A stretch of DNA of 64,000 nt from Micromonospora sp. HM5-17 (GTDB lineage Bacteria > Actinomycetota > Actinomycetes > Mycobacteriales > Micromonosporaceae): contig NZ_RJWA01000005.1 in assembly GCF_003762835.1 (NCBI RefSeq), positions 372,001 through 436,000 of the forward strand. Reading direction: 5' to 3'. The notes beneath the pieces are model-generated. The model was not told the DNA's origin and searched no databases. It saw only the letters and a program-made list of their open reading frames with translations. How positions within the stretch are numbered: position 1 is the first letter of the stretch; every line of letters starts with the position of its first letter. The position numbers and the translations under genes are program-made. Below are positions 26,624 to 35,479 of this stretch, in pieces.

Positions 26624-28378
26624 ATGCCGGTATCGGTCACCATGCCCCGGCTCGGCGAGAGCGTCACCGAGGGCACCGTCACCCGCTGGTTGAAGCAGGA
26701 GGGTGACCGGGTCGAGGTCGACGAGCCTCTACTCGAGGTCTCCACCGACAAGGTCGACACCGAGATCCCGTCCCCGGCGGCCGGCGTGCTGGCCCGGATC
26801 GTGGTGAGAGAGGACGAGACCGCCGAGGTCGGCAGCGAGCTGGCGGTGATCGACGGAGAGGGCGAGTCGACCGGCGCCGCCGCCCCGGCACCGGCCGCCG
26901 CCGCGGAACAGCCGGCCCCGGAACAGCCGGCCCCGGCCGCACAGCCCGCCGCGCCGGAGCCCACGACCGCGCAGGCCGCCCCGGCCGGTGGCGAGGGCAC
27001 GGTCGTCAAGATGCCGGCCCTCGGGGAGAGCGTCACCGAGGGGACCGTCACCCGCTGGCTGAAGCAGGTCGGCGACACCGTCGAGGTTGACGAGCCGCTG
27101 GTCGAGGTCTCGACCGACAAGGTCGACACCGAGATCCCGTCCCCGGTCGCCGGCACGCTGCTGGAGATCCGGGTGTCGCAGGACGAGACCGCCCCGGTCG
27201 GCGCCGATCTGGCGGTGATCGGCACCGCGGGTGCCCGGCCGGCCGAGCCCGCGAAGCCGGCCCCGGCGCCCGAACCGGCGCAGGCCGCTCCCGCTCCGGC
27301 CCCGAGCGCCCCCGCCCCGGCTCCGACCGGCGCCTCGTACGAGAAGCCGGCGCCGGAGACCGAGGCGTCGACCGAGCCGGGCCGCGCCGAGCAGGCCGCG
27401 CGGCCGGCTCCGGCCGCCCCGGCCGCGCCCGCCGCGCGGCCCAGGACCGAGAACGGTGCCGGGTACGTCACCCCGCTGGTCCGCAAGCTCGCCGCCGAGC
27501 ACGGGGTCGACCTCGCCACCCTGACCGGCAGCGGTGTCGGCGGGCGAATCCGGAAGCAGGACGTCCTGGAGGCGGCCGAGCGGGCCCGTGCGGCCAAGGC
27601 GGCCGCGCCGGCGGCGGCACCGGCCGCGGCGCCGAAGGCGGAGCCGAGCCCGCTGCGTGGCAGCACCCAGAAGCTGCCCCGGATCCGTGCGGTCATCGCG
27701 AAGCGGATGCAGGAGTCGCTGCACGAGATGGCGCAGCTCACCACCGTCGTGGAGGTCGACGTCACGAAGGTGGCGAAGCTGCGGGCCCAGGCCAAGGACT
27801 CCTTCCTCGAGCGGCACGGCGTGAAGCTGTCGTTCCTGCCGTTCTTCGCGCTCGCCGCGGTGGAGGCGCTTCAGCGGTACCCGGTGGTGAACGCCCGGAT
27901 GGACCTCGACGCCGGGACGATCACCTACCCGGACGCCGAGCACCTCGGTATCGCGGTCGACACCGAACGGGGCCTGATGGTGCCGGTGATCCACAACGCC
28001 GGGGACCTGAACCTGGCCGGCCTGGCCCGCCGGATCGCCGACCTGGCGGAACGGACCCGAACCAACAAGATCAACCCCGACGAGATCGCCGGGGCCACCT
28101 TCACCCTTACCAACACCGGCAGCCGGGGTGCGCTCTTCGACACCCCGATCGTGCCGTCGCCGCAGTCGGCGATGCTCGGTACCGGTGCGGTGGTGAAGCG
28201 GCCGGTCGTGGTGACCGACCCGGAGCTCGGCGAGGTGATCGTGCCGCGCTCGATGGTCTACCTCGCCCTCTCCTACGACCACCGGCTGATCGACGGCGCG
28301 GACGCCGCGCGCTTCCTGACGGCGGTGAAGGAGCGGCTGGAGGCCGGACAGTTCGAGGCCGAACTCGGCCTGTCCTGA
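26624..28378 (+). CDS. dlaT: 2-Oxoacid dehydrogenase E2 acyltransferase, two lipoyl domains
   Basis: A 584-residue E2. The domains in order are lipoyl 1 (about 1-76, lipoyl-lysine Lys43 in [11 protein letters not shown]), a Pro/Ala linker, lipoyl 2 (about 126-200, Lys166 in the same motif), a longer Pro/Ala linker, the peripheral-subunit-binding domain (about 283-320, [19 protein letters not shown] and GGRIRKQDV), and the catalytic domain (about 345-580) with His and Asp in [15 protein letters not shown]. Mycobacterial DlaT (553 residues, from memory) has the same plan. ATG 26624 has GAAGGAG about 9 nt upstream. Acetyl versus succinyl specificity is not certain; in actinobacteria one E2 serves pyruvate and related complexes. 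LipA/LipB, which lipoylate it, are encoded 5 kb downstream. Confidence 0.95.
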   Translation: MPVSVTMPRLGESVTEGTVTRWLKQEGDRVEVDEPLLEVSTDKVDTEIPSPAAGVLARIVVREDETAEVGSELAVIDGEGESTGAAAPAPAAAAEQPAPEQPAPAAQPAAPEPTTAQAAPAGGEGTVVKMPALGESVTEGTVTRWLKQVGDTVEVDEPLVEVSTDKVDTEIPSPVAGTLLEIRVSQDETAPVGADLAVIGTAGARPAEPAKPAPAPEPAQAAPAPAPSAPAPAPTGASYEKPAPETEASTEPGRAEQAARPAPAAPAAPAARPRTENGAGYVTPLVRKLAAEHGVDLATLTGSGVGGRIRKQDVLEAAERARAAKAAAPAAAPAAAPKAEPSPLRGSTQKLPRIRAVIAKRMQESLHEMAQLTTVVEVDVTKVAKLRAQAKDSFLERHGVKLSFLPFFALAAVEALQRYPVVNARMDLDAGTITYPDAEHLGIAVDTERGLMVPVIHNAGDLNLAGLARRIADLAERTRTNKINPDEIAGATFTLTNTGSRGALFDTPIVPSPQSAMLGTGAVVKRPVVVTDPELGEVIVPRSMVYLALSYDHRLIDGADAARFLTAVKERLEAGQFEAELGLS

Positions 28379-28381
28379 TCC

Positions 28382-28430
28382 AGACGGCACCGCGGGGCGC
28401 CCGGTCACGGCCGGGCGCCCCGCGCCGTCT
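28382..28430 (+). terminator. Terminator hairpin after dlaT
   Basis: A perfect 13-bp stem (28392-28404 with 28411-28423) sits inside a 7-bp outer stem (28382-28388 with 28424-28430), starting 4 bp after the stop. There is no T-tract. Confidence 0.65.
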
Positions 28431-28621
28431 CCGCCCCGCACCGGGAGCGCCAGGCGTCCCGATCGCGTCCGCCCCGCCGGGTTACCCGCGTCGCCGGGTT
28501 TCCGCAGCCCGCCGGACGGGCCGACCATCCGCCGCGTCACCCGGGCAACCGCCCGCGCCACCCGGCCATCCGCGGCACGGCCGGTCGGGCCGCGGCGCCG
28601 ACCGTGGGCGAAGATACGAGA

Positions 28622-29518
28622 ATGCGCATCCTCGTCGCCGGCGCGTCCGGCTTCCTCGGCACCCGGTTGACAGATCGGCTCCGCGCGGAGGGCCACGAAC
28701 TCGTTCGGCTGGTCCGCCGTCCGGTACGGGGACCGGGCGAGATCCGGTGGGACCCGGCCACCGGCCAACTGGATCCGACGGAGCTGTCCGGGGCCGACGC
28801 GGTCATCAACCTCGCCGGCGCGAACATCGGCGACCGGCGGTGGACCGCCAGCTTCAAGGAGGAGCTCCGCAGCAGCCGGGTCGACACCACCGCGACGCTC
28901 GCCCGGGCGATCGCCGCCCTGCCGGCCGAGGACCGGCCACGCACGTTCCTGAACGGCTCGGCGATCGGCTGGTACGGCGACACCGGCGACCGTCCGGTCG
29001 AGGAGGACGCCCCGGCCGGGGACGGCTTCATGGCGGACCTCTGCCGGGTGTGGGAGGCGGCGACCGCGCCGGCGGAGCAGGCCGGGGTACGGGTCGTGCG
29101 GCTGCGCACCGGGCTGCCGCTGGACCGGGCCGGCGGCTTCCTCAAGCCGCAACTGCTGCCGTACCGGCTCGGCATCGCGGGCAAGTTCGGCAGCGGTCGA
29201 CAGTGGATTCCGTGGATCTCGATGCAGGACTGGCTGTCGGCGGTCAGTTTCCTGCTGGCCCGGGACGAGATCGCCGGACCGGTCAACGTGGTCGGCCCGG
29301 CCCCGGTGACCAACGCCGAGTTCACCAAGGCCCTCGGCCGGCAGCTGCGCCGACCCACCGTGATGCCCGTTCCCGGGTTCGCGCTGCGGATCCTGCTCGG
29401 CGAGATGTCGATCGAGGCCCTGCGCAGCCTCCGGGTGCTGCCGGGCGTCCTCCGCGACGCCGGGTTCCGCTACACGCACCCGGACCTGGCGAGCGCGCTG
29501 CGCGCCGCGCTCGCCTGA
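28622..29518 (+). CDS. TIGR01777-family NAD(P)-binding epimerase-like protein
   Basis: A 298-residue short-chain dehydrogenase/epimerase relative. The Rossmann motif is MRILVAGASGFLGTRLTDRL; other family phrases are GADAVINLAGANIGDRRW, FLNGSAIGWYGDTGD and the C-terminal PVPGFALRILLGEM. This is the SulA/YfcH group (TIGR01777), whose reaction is unknown. Mycobacteria have an orthologue (Rv2216, from memory) in the same place between dlaT and lipB. ATG 28622 places the Rossmann strand at residue 2; a GTG at 28604 would add six residues (MGEDTR). It converges on the SCO5389-like gene. A lipoyl-related role is suggested only by the neighbourhood. Confidence 0.88.
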   Translation: MRILVAGASGFLGTRLTDRLRAEGHELVRLVRRPVRGPGEIRWDPATGQLDPTELSGADAVINLAGANIGDRRWTASFKEELRSSRVDTTATLARAIAALPAEDRPRTFLNGSAIGWYGDTGDRPVEEDAPAGDGFMADLCRVWEAATAPAEQAGVRVVRLRTGLPLDRAGGFLKPQLLPYRLGIAGKFGSGRQWIPWISMQDWLSAVSFLLARDEIAGPVNVVGPAPVTNAEFTKALGRQLRRPTVMPVPGFALRILLGEMSIEALRSLRVLPGVLRDAGFRYTHPDLASALRAALA

Positions 29519-29566
29519 CGGTCCGCGCGGCCGGCGTAACCGGCCAGCACCGCCACAGGCTCCACC

Positions 29567-29585
29567 GGGCGGCGCCGCGCCGCCC
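29567..29585. terminator. Hairpin between convergent TIGR01777 and SCO5389-like genes
   Basis: GGGCGGCG (29567-29574) pairs with CGCCGCCC (29578-29585) around a CCG loop, with no T-tract. Confidence 0.4.
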
Positions 29586-29624
29586 CGCAACCGGGGCGAC
29601 GCGGCGTGCCGGGACGGAGCGCGC

Positions 29625-30017
29625 TCAGCAGTCGCGCAGCTCCGGCGACTGGTTACGGATCTGGGCCACCGGCGAGATGAACCGCCGGTACGTCTCACCA
29701 CCCACCGCGGCGAGCTTGAAGGCGGCGACCCGGTGGCAGTTCTGGAACGCCAGCTTCACTCCGAAGTGCCGCTCCAGGCCGCCCCGGATGGCGTCGCTGG
29801 CCAGCGCCCGGAGGAGCTGCCCGCGCTCCGCCTCGCTCGGCGGCGGTACGGCGTGGTCGGCGTAGTCGGCGGAGGTGGCGTGCGCCCGGGCGGCCACGTC
29901 GGAGACCACCGCCCAGGCGTACGGCAGCGAGCGCCGGACGCAGTCGACGAACTCGGCGTCGTCGACCTTGCCGGCTTCGGCCCGCTCCAGCAGAGCGGCG
30001 GGTACGTCGAGGGACAT
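29625..30017 (-). CDS. SCO5389-family protein
   Basis: A 130-residue protein. The start MSLDVPAALLERAE, the core GQLLRALASDAIRGGLERHF, FQNCHRVAAFKL and the last seven residues SPELRDC match, from memory, the SCO5389 family of Streptomyces, which is also 130 residues and ends the same way. Two conserved cysteines (FQNCHRV and the terminal Cys) plus neighbouring His could bind a metal, but that is only a guess. ATG 30017 has GAAGGAG about 8 nt upstream. The CooC-like ATPase gene ends 107 bp upstream on the same strand, so cotranscription is possible. The family's function is unknown. Confidence 0.85.
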   Translation of the reverse strand: MSLDVPAALLERAEAGKVDDAEFVDCVRRSLPYAWAVVSDVAARAHATSADYADHAVPPPSEAERGQLLRALASDAIRGGLERHFGVKLAFQNCHRVAAFKLAAVGGETYRRFISPVAQIRNQSPELRDC

Positions 30018-30124
30018 CCTTACTACTCCTTCGGTAGAGACCGGCCCGGTGCGGGCCGGTGACCCAATGGGGAGGTGCGAGGCGCGGATCGGGACGGGCG
30101 TACGTGGTGGGCGGCGGGGGCCGG

Positions 30125-31129
30125 TCAGTGGACCGAGGCCACCGGGCCGGGGACGTAGTCCGGGTCGACCTGACCGGCGAGGTCCTCGCCGACCCGGTCG
30201 TTGGCCCAGGCGACCGCGTTGCGCAGGTGGAACTCGACCGCGTGCCGGTGGTAGGTCGCCCAGTCCTTGACCTGGGCGTCCACCGTCGTCCGAAGCAGTT
30301 CCAGCGCCGCCCGGTTCTCCGGCTCCAACGCGGCGAGCGGTTCCGGGGCGCCCCGTTCGGCTCCCTTGACGTAGCGGGACCGGGTCAGCCAGGTGAGCAG
30401 GTCGGCGCCGACGTGCTGGCGCAGGAAGTCGACGTCGGAGGCGTCGTCGACCTTGTTGCCGACCACGTGCACGGTGACGCCGTAGTCGCGGGCGTGGCCG
30501 ACGTACTGCCGGTAGACGCCGACGCTGCGCAGCGTCGGCTCGCAGACCAGGAAGGTCACGTCGAACCGGGTGAAGAGTCCGGAGGCGAAGGAGTCGGCGC
30601 CGGCGGTCATGTCCACGACGACGTACTCGCCGGGGCCGTCGACCAGGTGGTTGAGGAGGAGTTCCACCGCACCGACCTTGGCGTGGTAGCAGGCGACGCC
30701 GAGGTCCTCGGCGCCGAACGGGCCGGTCACCGCGAGCCGTACCCCGCCCACCTCGCGGACCAGTCGGTCGTAGATCGGGTTGGCACCGTCGACGGAGAGC
30801 AGTCGGGAGCCGCGGCCGGGTGGGGTGGTCTTGACCATCGCCGCCGCCGAGGAGATCCGGGGATTGTCGCCCCGCAGGTACTCCTTGATCTCGGCAAGGT
30901 GGTCGCCGAGCGCGGGCAGCCCGGCCGCCTCCTCCTCGGTCGCGCCGAGCGCCGTGGCGAGGTGCTGGTTGATGTCGGCGTCGATGGCGAGCAGCGGCGG
31001 CCGGGCCGGACCGGCGCTCCGGCCCCCGGTCTCCGGAACGTCGGCCTCCAGCGTCGCGAGATGGCGGGCGAAGAGGGCGGCCAGGGTGGTCTTGCCGCTG
31101 CCACCCTTGCCGACGAACGCAACCTTCAC
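30125..31129 (-). CDS. CooC/MinD-like P-loop ATPase
   Basis: A 334-residue SIMIBI-class ATPase. The deviant Walker A is FVGKGGSGKTTLAALFARH at the N-terminus; a switch-like DADINQHLATALG follows, and VVVDMTAGADSFASGLFTRFD is the Walker B region. CooC proteins help load nickel into CO dehydrogenase and relatives act in protein or metal targeting. There is no CODH here, so the client is unknown. GTG 31129 is fixed by a perfect AGGAGG 8 nt upstream. The promoter contains a near-perfect Zur/Fur-type palindrome (31170-31184), unusual for AT content in this genome, so metal control is likely. The SCO5389-like gene follows downstream. Confidence 0.82.
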   Translation of the reverse strand: MKVAFVGKGGSGKTTLAALFARHLATLEADVPETGGRSAGPARPPLLAIDADINQHLATALGATEEEAAGLPALGDHLAEIKEYLRGDNPRISSAAAMVKTTPPGRGSRLLSVDGANPIYDRLVREVGGVRLAVTGPFGAEDLGVACYHAKVGAVELLLNHLVDGPGEYVVVDMTAGADSFASGLFTRFDVTFLVCEPTLRSVGVYRQYVGHARDYGVTVHVVGNKVDDASDVDFLRQHVGADLLTWLTRSRYVKGAERGAPEPLAALEPENRAALELLRTTVDAQVKDWATYHRHAVEFHLRNAVAWANDRVGEDLAGQVDPDYVPGPVASVH

Positions 31130-31160
31130 GGTGGGAATCCTCCTGTTTACTGACAGATGC

Positions 31161-31189
31161 AATTTAGATTGGAAATCATTTCCATTCAA
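31161..31189 (-). promoter_or_regulatory. Promoter of the CooC-like ATPase gene
   Basis: On the minus strand TTGAAT (31189-31184) and TAAATT (31166-31161) are 17 bp apart, a near-consensus vegetative promoter. The spacer is filled by the palindrome at 31170-31184. The leader to GTG 31129 is about 25 nt and holds AGGAGG. Confidence 0.6.
31170..31184. promoter_or_regulatory. Zur/Fur-family box
   Basis: TGGAAATCATTTCCA is a perfect 7-1-7 inverted repeat. It resembles the Streptomyces Zur consensus TGAAAATGATTTTCA that I recall, and differs only by outer G/C changes when read on the minus strand. It overlaps the spacer of the ATPase promoter, where a repressor would block RNA polymerase. Zur is the best guess; another Fur-family regulator is possible. 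Confidence 0.6.
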
Positions 31190-31234
31190 GTCGTCAAGGT
31201 TGCCGGGTTCGTCGGCGTGTCGGGGTCAGGTTGG

Positions 31235-31240
31235 TACCCT
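31235..31240 (+). promoter_or_regulatory. Candidate -10 (TACCCT), leaderless glycosyltransferase gene
   Basis: TACCCT ends 7 nt before GTG 31248, and no Shine-Dalgarno is present. The flanking TTGG before it is shared with the DUF3043 promoter region. Confidence 0.45.
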
Positions 31241-31247
31241 CCGGCCC

Positions 31248-33080
31248 GTGCCGCTCTCCCCGCCCGCCCTGGCCGGGCCGACCCCGCCGCCCTCCGCCTC
31301 CGCCGCCGACCGACCGGGTCGGCGCCGGACAGACCTCCTCGCGGCGGCGATCGCGGTCGTCGGGGCGCTCTGGATCACCAGTGGGCTGTGGCAGGATCCG
31401 AACGGCCGGGCGCTCACCGTCAACACCAGTGACCAGGCATTCTTCGAGTGGCTGCTGGCGTACGGCGCGCACGCGCTCACCCACGGCCAGAACCCGTTCT
31501 TCACCGAGCTGGTGAACGTCCCGAACGGGGTCAACCTCGCGCTCAACACCTCGATCACGGTCTACGCCGTGCTCTTCGCGCCGCTGACCTACCTCATCGG
31601 ACCGTCGGCAACCTTCCTGGTGGTGCTCACCCTCAACCTCGCCGGCACCGTCCTCGCCTGGTACTGGCTGCTCTCCCGGCACCTCGTGGCAAGCGGCGCC
31701 GCGGCGCTGCTCGGCGGGGTCGTCATCGGCTTCGCGCCCGGCATCGTCGCCCACGCCAACGCCCACCTGAACTGGAGCGCCGGCTGGATCGCCCCGATGT
31801 TGGTCTGGGGAGTGCTCCGGCTGCGCCAGCCCGGCCGCTGGCTCCGCAACGGGGTCCTGCTCGGCGTCCTGGTCGCGGTGGCGTTCTCGATCGCCGCCGA
31901 GGGGCTCTTCGCCACCGCGCTGGCCTGCGGGGTCTTCCTCGGCACCTGGGCGGCACACCGGTCGCGCCGGGCCGAGGTCCAGGCCGCCCTCGCGGACTTT
32001 CTGCGTGGCATGGGGGTCACCGCCGTCGTGGCGTTCGCGCTGCTGGCGTACCCGCTCTGGATGCACTTCTTCGGGCCGCAGCGCTTCCACGGCACCGGCT
32101 TCGACCCGATCATCCACGCCGAGGACGTCGCCGCGTACGGCGCGTACCCGCAACGGACCCTGGCCGGACTGCTCGGCCTCGGTACGTCGCTGGCACCGAA
32201 CCCGACCGAGGAGAACTCCTTCTTCGGTATCCCGCTGCTCGTGCTGGCCGTGGTCTGCTTCGTCGTGCTCTGGCGTCGCGCCGACCCCGCCCGCCGCGCC
32301 ACGCTACGGGCGCTCGCGGTCAGCGCGCTCGTCTTCACGGTCCTCTCCTGGGGGCCCCGGGTGAAGATCTTCGGCGTCCACACCGACATCCCGCTGCCCT
32401 ACACCCTGCTCGGGGACCTGCCGGTCTTCAACGCCGCACTGCCGGCCCGGCTCGCCCTCGTGGTGGCGCCGCTGGTCGGACTGCTCCTCGCGCACACCGT
32501 CGACGAGCTGCGCGCCCGGCCCGCGTCCGGGCGGATCCGGACCGCCTGGATCGTCGGCTTCGCGGCGGCGCTGGTGCCGCTCGTCCCGACCACCCTGCTG
32601 ACGGTCCAACGGGAACCGCTGCCCGAGTTCATCACGTCCGGCCTCTGGCGGTCGTACGTCTCGGACGGCGGGGTCCTCACCCCGGTGCCGCTCACCGTCG
32701 ACCTGACCCCGGACGGCCAGCGCTGGCAGGCGTACGCGCTGGCTCACCGGCAGGGCGAGTTCCGCATTCCGGCCGGGTTCTTCCTCGGGCCGGGCGGCCC
32801 CGGCGGACGGGGGCGGATCGGCCCGGTGCCCCGCCCCACGGACAGCCTGCTCGCGGAGGTGGCCAGGACCGGCGAGGTACCGGCCATCACCGACGCCGAC
32901 CGCGCCGCCGCCCGGGCCGACCTGCGGTACTGGGGGGTCGAGGTGGTGGTGCTCGACCCACAGATGCACGGGGCGAAGTACCGGTTGCACCCCGACGCGG
33001 TGCTCGAGGCCACCACGCGGCTGCTCGGGCCGCCCGAGCGGGTCTCCGACGTCTGGCTCTGGCGGGTCCCGGCGGCCTGA
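31248..33080 (+). CDS. Polytopic GT-C-like membrane glycosyltransferase
   Basis: A 610-residue protein with roughly ten to twelve hydrophobic segments up to about residue 450 and a soluble C-terminal domain of about 150 residues. The first extracytoplasmic loop after helix 1 contains NTSDQAFFEWLLAYG, an acidic residue placed as in GT-C enzymes that use polyprenyl-phosphate sugars. HANAHLNWSAGWIAPMLVWG is another family-like stretch. The GTG start gives a Pro-rich 25-residue cytoplasmic N-tail. It is divergent from the ATPase gene, 118 bp away. Donor and acceptor are unknown; cell-wall glycan synthesis is a reasonable expectation. Longer upstream reading is antisense to the ATPase gene and rejected. 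Confidence 0.78.
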   Translation: MPLSPPALAGPTPPPSASAADRPGRRRTDLLAAAIAVVGALWITSGLWQDPNGRALTVNTSDQAFFEWLLAYGAHALTHGQNPFFTELVNVPNGVNLALNTSITVYAVLFAPLTYLIGPSATFLVVLTLNLAGTVLAWYWLLSRHLVASGAAALLGGVVIGFAPGIVAHANAHLNWSAGWIAPMLVWGVLRLRQPGRWLRNGVLLGVLVAVAFSIAAEGLFATALACGVFLGTWAAHRSRRAEVQAALADFLRGMGVTAVVAFALLAYPLWMHFFGPQRFHGTGFDPIIHAEDVAAYGAYPQRTLAGLLGLGTSLAPNPTEENSFFGIPLLVLAVVCFVVLWRRADPARRATLRALAVSALVFTVLSWGPRVKIFGVHTDIPLPYTLLGDLPVFNAALPARLALVVAPLVGLLLAHTVDELRARPASGRIRTAWIVGFAAALVPLVPTTLLTVQREPLPEFITSGLWRSYVSDGGVLTPVPLTVDLTPDGQRWQAYALAHRQGEFRIPAGFFLGPGGPGGRGRIGPVPRPTDSLLAEVARTGEVPAITDADRAAARADLRYWGVEVVVLDPQMHGAKYRLHPDAVLEATTRLLGPPERVSDVWLWRVPAA

Positions 33081-33336
33081 AGGCCGTCGGTCGCCGCGCA
33101 CCGGCCGGCTCGCCGTGTCCCCGGGCCGGGGTCGGCCGCCGCGGCTCGGTGCCCGGCCAGGAGGCCGAGCACGAAGAGGCTGTACGCCATCGAGCCCAGC
33201 CGCAGCGCCGCGACCGTCGCGTGTACCGCGACCAGGCCGCGCGACAGCAGTGTCATCCGGGCATCATGCCCCGACGGGTCGCCGCTGTCGCCCGGTGACC
33301 CCGACCACGTACCGGTCCGACCGGTGGGTAGCGAAC

Positions 33337-33342
33337 TAAGCT
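33337..33342 (+). promoter_or_regulatory. lipB: Candidate -10 (TAAGCT), leaderless lipB
   Basis: TAAGCT ends 6 nt before GTG 33349, and GGGGGC fills the gap. A leaderless transcript is likely. Confidence 0.5.
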
Positions 33343-33348
33343 GGGGGC

Positions 33349-34050
33349 GTGACCAGCACAGTTGTCGAATCGACCGGCACCATCGCCCCGACCGACACCG
33401 TCGCCGGGCTGACCAGCATCCGCCTCGGGACCGTGGACTACCTGACCGCGTGGGCGGAGCAGCGCCGGGTGCACGAGGCGGTCGTCGCCGGTGATCGGCC
33501 CAACACCGTCCTCCTGCTCGAACACCCCAGCGTCTACACCGCGGGCAAGCGCACCGAACCGTGGGACCGTCCGACCGACGGCACTCCGGTGATCGACGTC
33601 GACCGTGGTGGCAAGATCACCTGGCACGGCCCCGGCCAGCTCGTCGGCTACCCGATCATCAAGCTTCCCGGCGCCGACTCGGGGCTGCCGGTGGACGTGG
33701 TCGCGTTCGTCCGCCGTACCGAGCAGATGCTGGTCGACGTCTGCCACGAGTTGGGCCTGACCTCCGCCCGGCGGGTGGACATCAAGGGTCGCAGCGGCGT
33801 CTGGGTGCCGGCCGACGAGCGCGGCCCGGACCGCAAGGTCGCCGCCCTCGGGCTGCGGGTCTCCCGGGGCGTGACCCAGCACGGGTTCTCGATCAACTGC
33901 GACTGCGACCTCTCCGCCTTCGACCGGATCGTGCCCTGCGGCATTCGGGACGCCGGCACCACCTCACTCAGCGCGGAACTGGGCCGCCGGGTCACCGTGG
34001 CCGAGGTCCTGCCGGTCGTCGAGCGGCACCTGCCGACCCTGCTCGGCTGA
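33349..34050 (+). CDS. lipB: Octanoyl-ACP:protein N-octanoyltransferase
   Basis: A 233-residue LipB that moves octanoate from acyl carrier protein to lipoyl domains, the first step of protein lipoylation. Motifs are [39 protein letters not shown], the catalytic Lys in [31 protein letters not shown] and the catalytic Cys in [10 protein letters not shown]. It is followed by lipA 212 bp downstream. Its targets in this window are the E2 (two lipoyl domains); glycine-cleavage H-protein is encoded elsewhere. GTG 33349 gives an N-terminal tail of about 25 residues rich in Thr, normal for the family. Confidence 0.95.
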   Translation: MTSTVVESTGTIAPTDTVAGLTSIRLGTVDYLTAWAEQRRVHEAVVAGDRPNTVLLLEHPSVYTAGKRTEPWDRPTDGTPVIDVDRGGKITWHGPGQLVGYPIIKLPGADSGLPVDVVAFVRRTEQMLVDVCHELGLTSARRVDIKGRSGVWVPADERGPDRKVAALGLRVSRGVTQHGFSINCDCDLSAFDRIVPCGIRDAGTTSLSAELGRRVTVAEVLPVVERHLPTLLG

Positions 34051-34055
34051 CCGCG

Positions 34056-34082
34056 GCCGGGCCCCGGGGCCGCCCCGGCCGG
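34056..34082 (+). terminator. GC hairpin between lipB and lipA
   Basis: GGCCGGG near 34056 pairs with CCCGGCC near 34082 around a 12-nt loop just after lipB. Together with a separate lipA -10, it suggests the two genes are transcribed separately at least in part. Confidence 0.35.
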
Positions 34083-34249
34083 AAGCGGCACCCCGGGAGC
34101 CCCGGCCCACGGGGATACGGCGGTACGGGGTCACCCGGGGCGGTCAACGCCGCCAGGTGATCAGCGATCTCCCACGACCGTGAGTGGCATCACCCGTTTC
34201 GGCACGTGAGTCCGGTCGCCTCCGGTCGATCGGCGGACCCGCCGGCGCG

Positions 34250-34255
34250 TAGGCT
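34250..34255 (+). promoter_or_regulatory. lipA: Candidate -10 (TAGGCT), leaderless lipA
   Basis: TAGGCT ends 7 nt before GTG 34263; there is no Shine-Dalgarno. Confidence 0.5.
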
Positions 34256-34262
34256 CGGATTC

Positions 34263-35342
34263 GTGACCATCGAGCACTCCGCGACCCCCGCCGCCGCCGG
34301 CGTCGGACGGGGAAGCGTCGCTACCATACCGGAGACCCGCAGCGGCTCCCCCGTCGCGCCTGAGGGGCGCCGGCTGCTGCGCATCGAGGCCCGCAACGCC
34401 GCCACGCCGATCGAACGCAAGCCGCCGTGGATCAAGGTCAGGGCGAAGATGGGGCCGGAGTACACCCAGCTCCGGGGCCTGGTCTCCCGGGAGGGGCTGC
34501 ACACGGTCTGTCAGGAGGCCGGCTGCCCCAACATCTACGAGTGCTGGGAGGACCGCGAGGCGACGTTCCTGATCGGCGGCGACCAGTGCACCCGCCGGTG
34601 CGACTTCTGCCAGATCGACACCGGCAAGCCGGCGGACTTCGACGCGGACGAGCCGCGCCGGGTCGCCGAGTCGGTGGTCGCGATGGGCCTGCGGTACGCC
34701 ACCGTCACCGGGGTGGCCCGCGACGACCTCCCGGACGGCGGTGCCTGGCTCTACGCCGAGACCGTCCGGCAGATCCACGCGCTGACCCGGCGGGAGGGCG
34801 GCGTCCAGCCCGACGGCGGCGTGCTGGACCGGCTGCCGCACTGCGGCGTGGAGCTGCTGATCCCCGACTTCAACGGCAACTCCGCGCAGCTCGCGGAGGT
34901 CTTCGGTGCCCGCCCCGAGGTGCTCGCGCACAACGTCGAGACGGTGCCCCGGATCTTCAGGCGGATCCGGCCAGCGTTCCGCTACGAGCGCTCGCTGGAC
35001 GTCATCTCCCAGGCCCGCGCCGCCGGCCTGGTGACCAAGTCCAACCTGATTCTCGGCCTCGGCGAGGAGCGGGCCGAGGTTTCCCAGGCGCTGCGTGACC
35101 TGCACGCGGCCGGCTGCGAACTCGTCACCATCACCCAGTACCTGCGGCCGACGCCCCGGCACCACCCGGTCGAGCGGTGGGTCCGCCCTGAGGAGTTCGT
35201 CGAGCTGCGGGAGGAGGCGGAGCAGATCGGCTTCGCCGGGGTGCTGAGCGGGCCGCTGGTGCGCTCGTCGTACCGGGCCGGCCGGCTGTACCAGCAGGCC
35301 GTCGAGGCCCGGGGCGTGTCCGCTCCGCCCGCCGCCGGATAG
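34263..35342 (+). CDS. lipA: Lipoyl synthase (radical SAM)
   Basis: A 359-residue radical-SAM enzyme that inserts two sulfurs into protein-bound octanoate. The auxiliary-cluster cysteines are in [12 protein letters not shown] near residue 85; the radical-SAM CxxxCxxC is RRCDFCQID, preceded by the first Cys in DQCTRR. The conserved C-terminal serine motif is RSSYRAG. Both [4Fe-4S] clusters depend on the Fe-S machinery, to which the HesB protein encoded at 2629-2997 belongs. GTG 34263 adds an N-terminal tail of about 35 residues before [10 protein letters not shown]. It acts after LipB on the E2 lipoyl domains. Confidence 0.96.
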   Translation: MTIEHSATPAAAGVGRGSVATIPETRSGSPVAPEGRRLLRIEARNAATPIERKPPWIKVRAKMGPEYTQLRGLVSREGLHTVCQEAGCPNIYECWEDREATFLIGGDQCTRRCDFCQIDTGKPADFDADEPRRVAESVVAMGLRYATVTGVARDDLPDGGAWLYAETVRQIHALTRREGGVQPDGGVLDRLPHCGVELLIPDFNGNSAQLAEVFGARPEVLAHNVETVPRIFRRIRPAFRYERSLDVISQARAAGLVTKSNLILGLGEERAEVSQALRDLHAAGCELVTITQYLRPTPRHHPVERWVRPEEFVELREEAEQIGFAGVLSGPLVRSSYRAGRLYQQAVEARGVSAPPAAG

Positions 35343-35479
35343 CTCCCTCCCCACCGGATTCCCGGCCAGCCCGCCGTACCGGCCCGTCGCTCCCACCACT
35401 GCAGCGGCGGGCCGGAGACCTTCAACCGTGCTAGATTCCGGCCGTCCTGTGCCGGATACTGGTCGGCAGCACGTCGAAG

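Noticed and set aside
32744-33256. 170-codon minus-strand frame with a short hydrophobic N-terminus after the glycosyltransferase
   Set aside because: It lies antisense to the glycosyltransferase for two thirds of its length and has no family likeness beyond one possible membrane helix; probably a GC-driven open frame.
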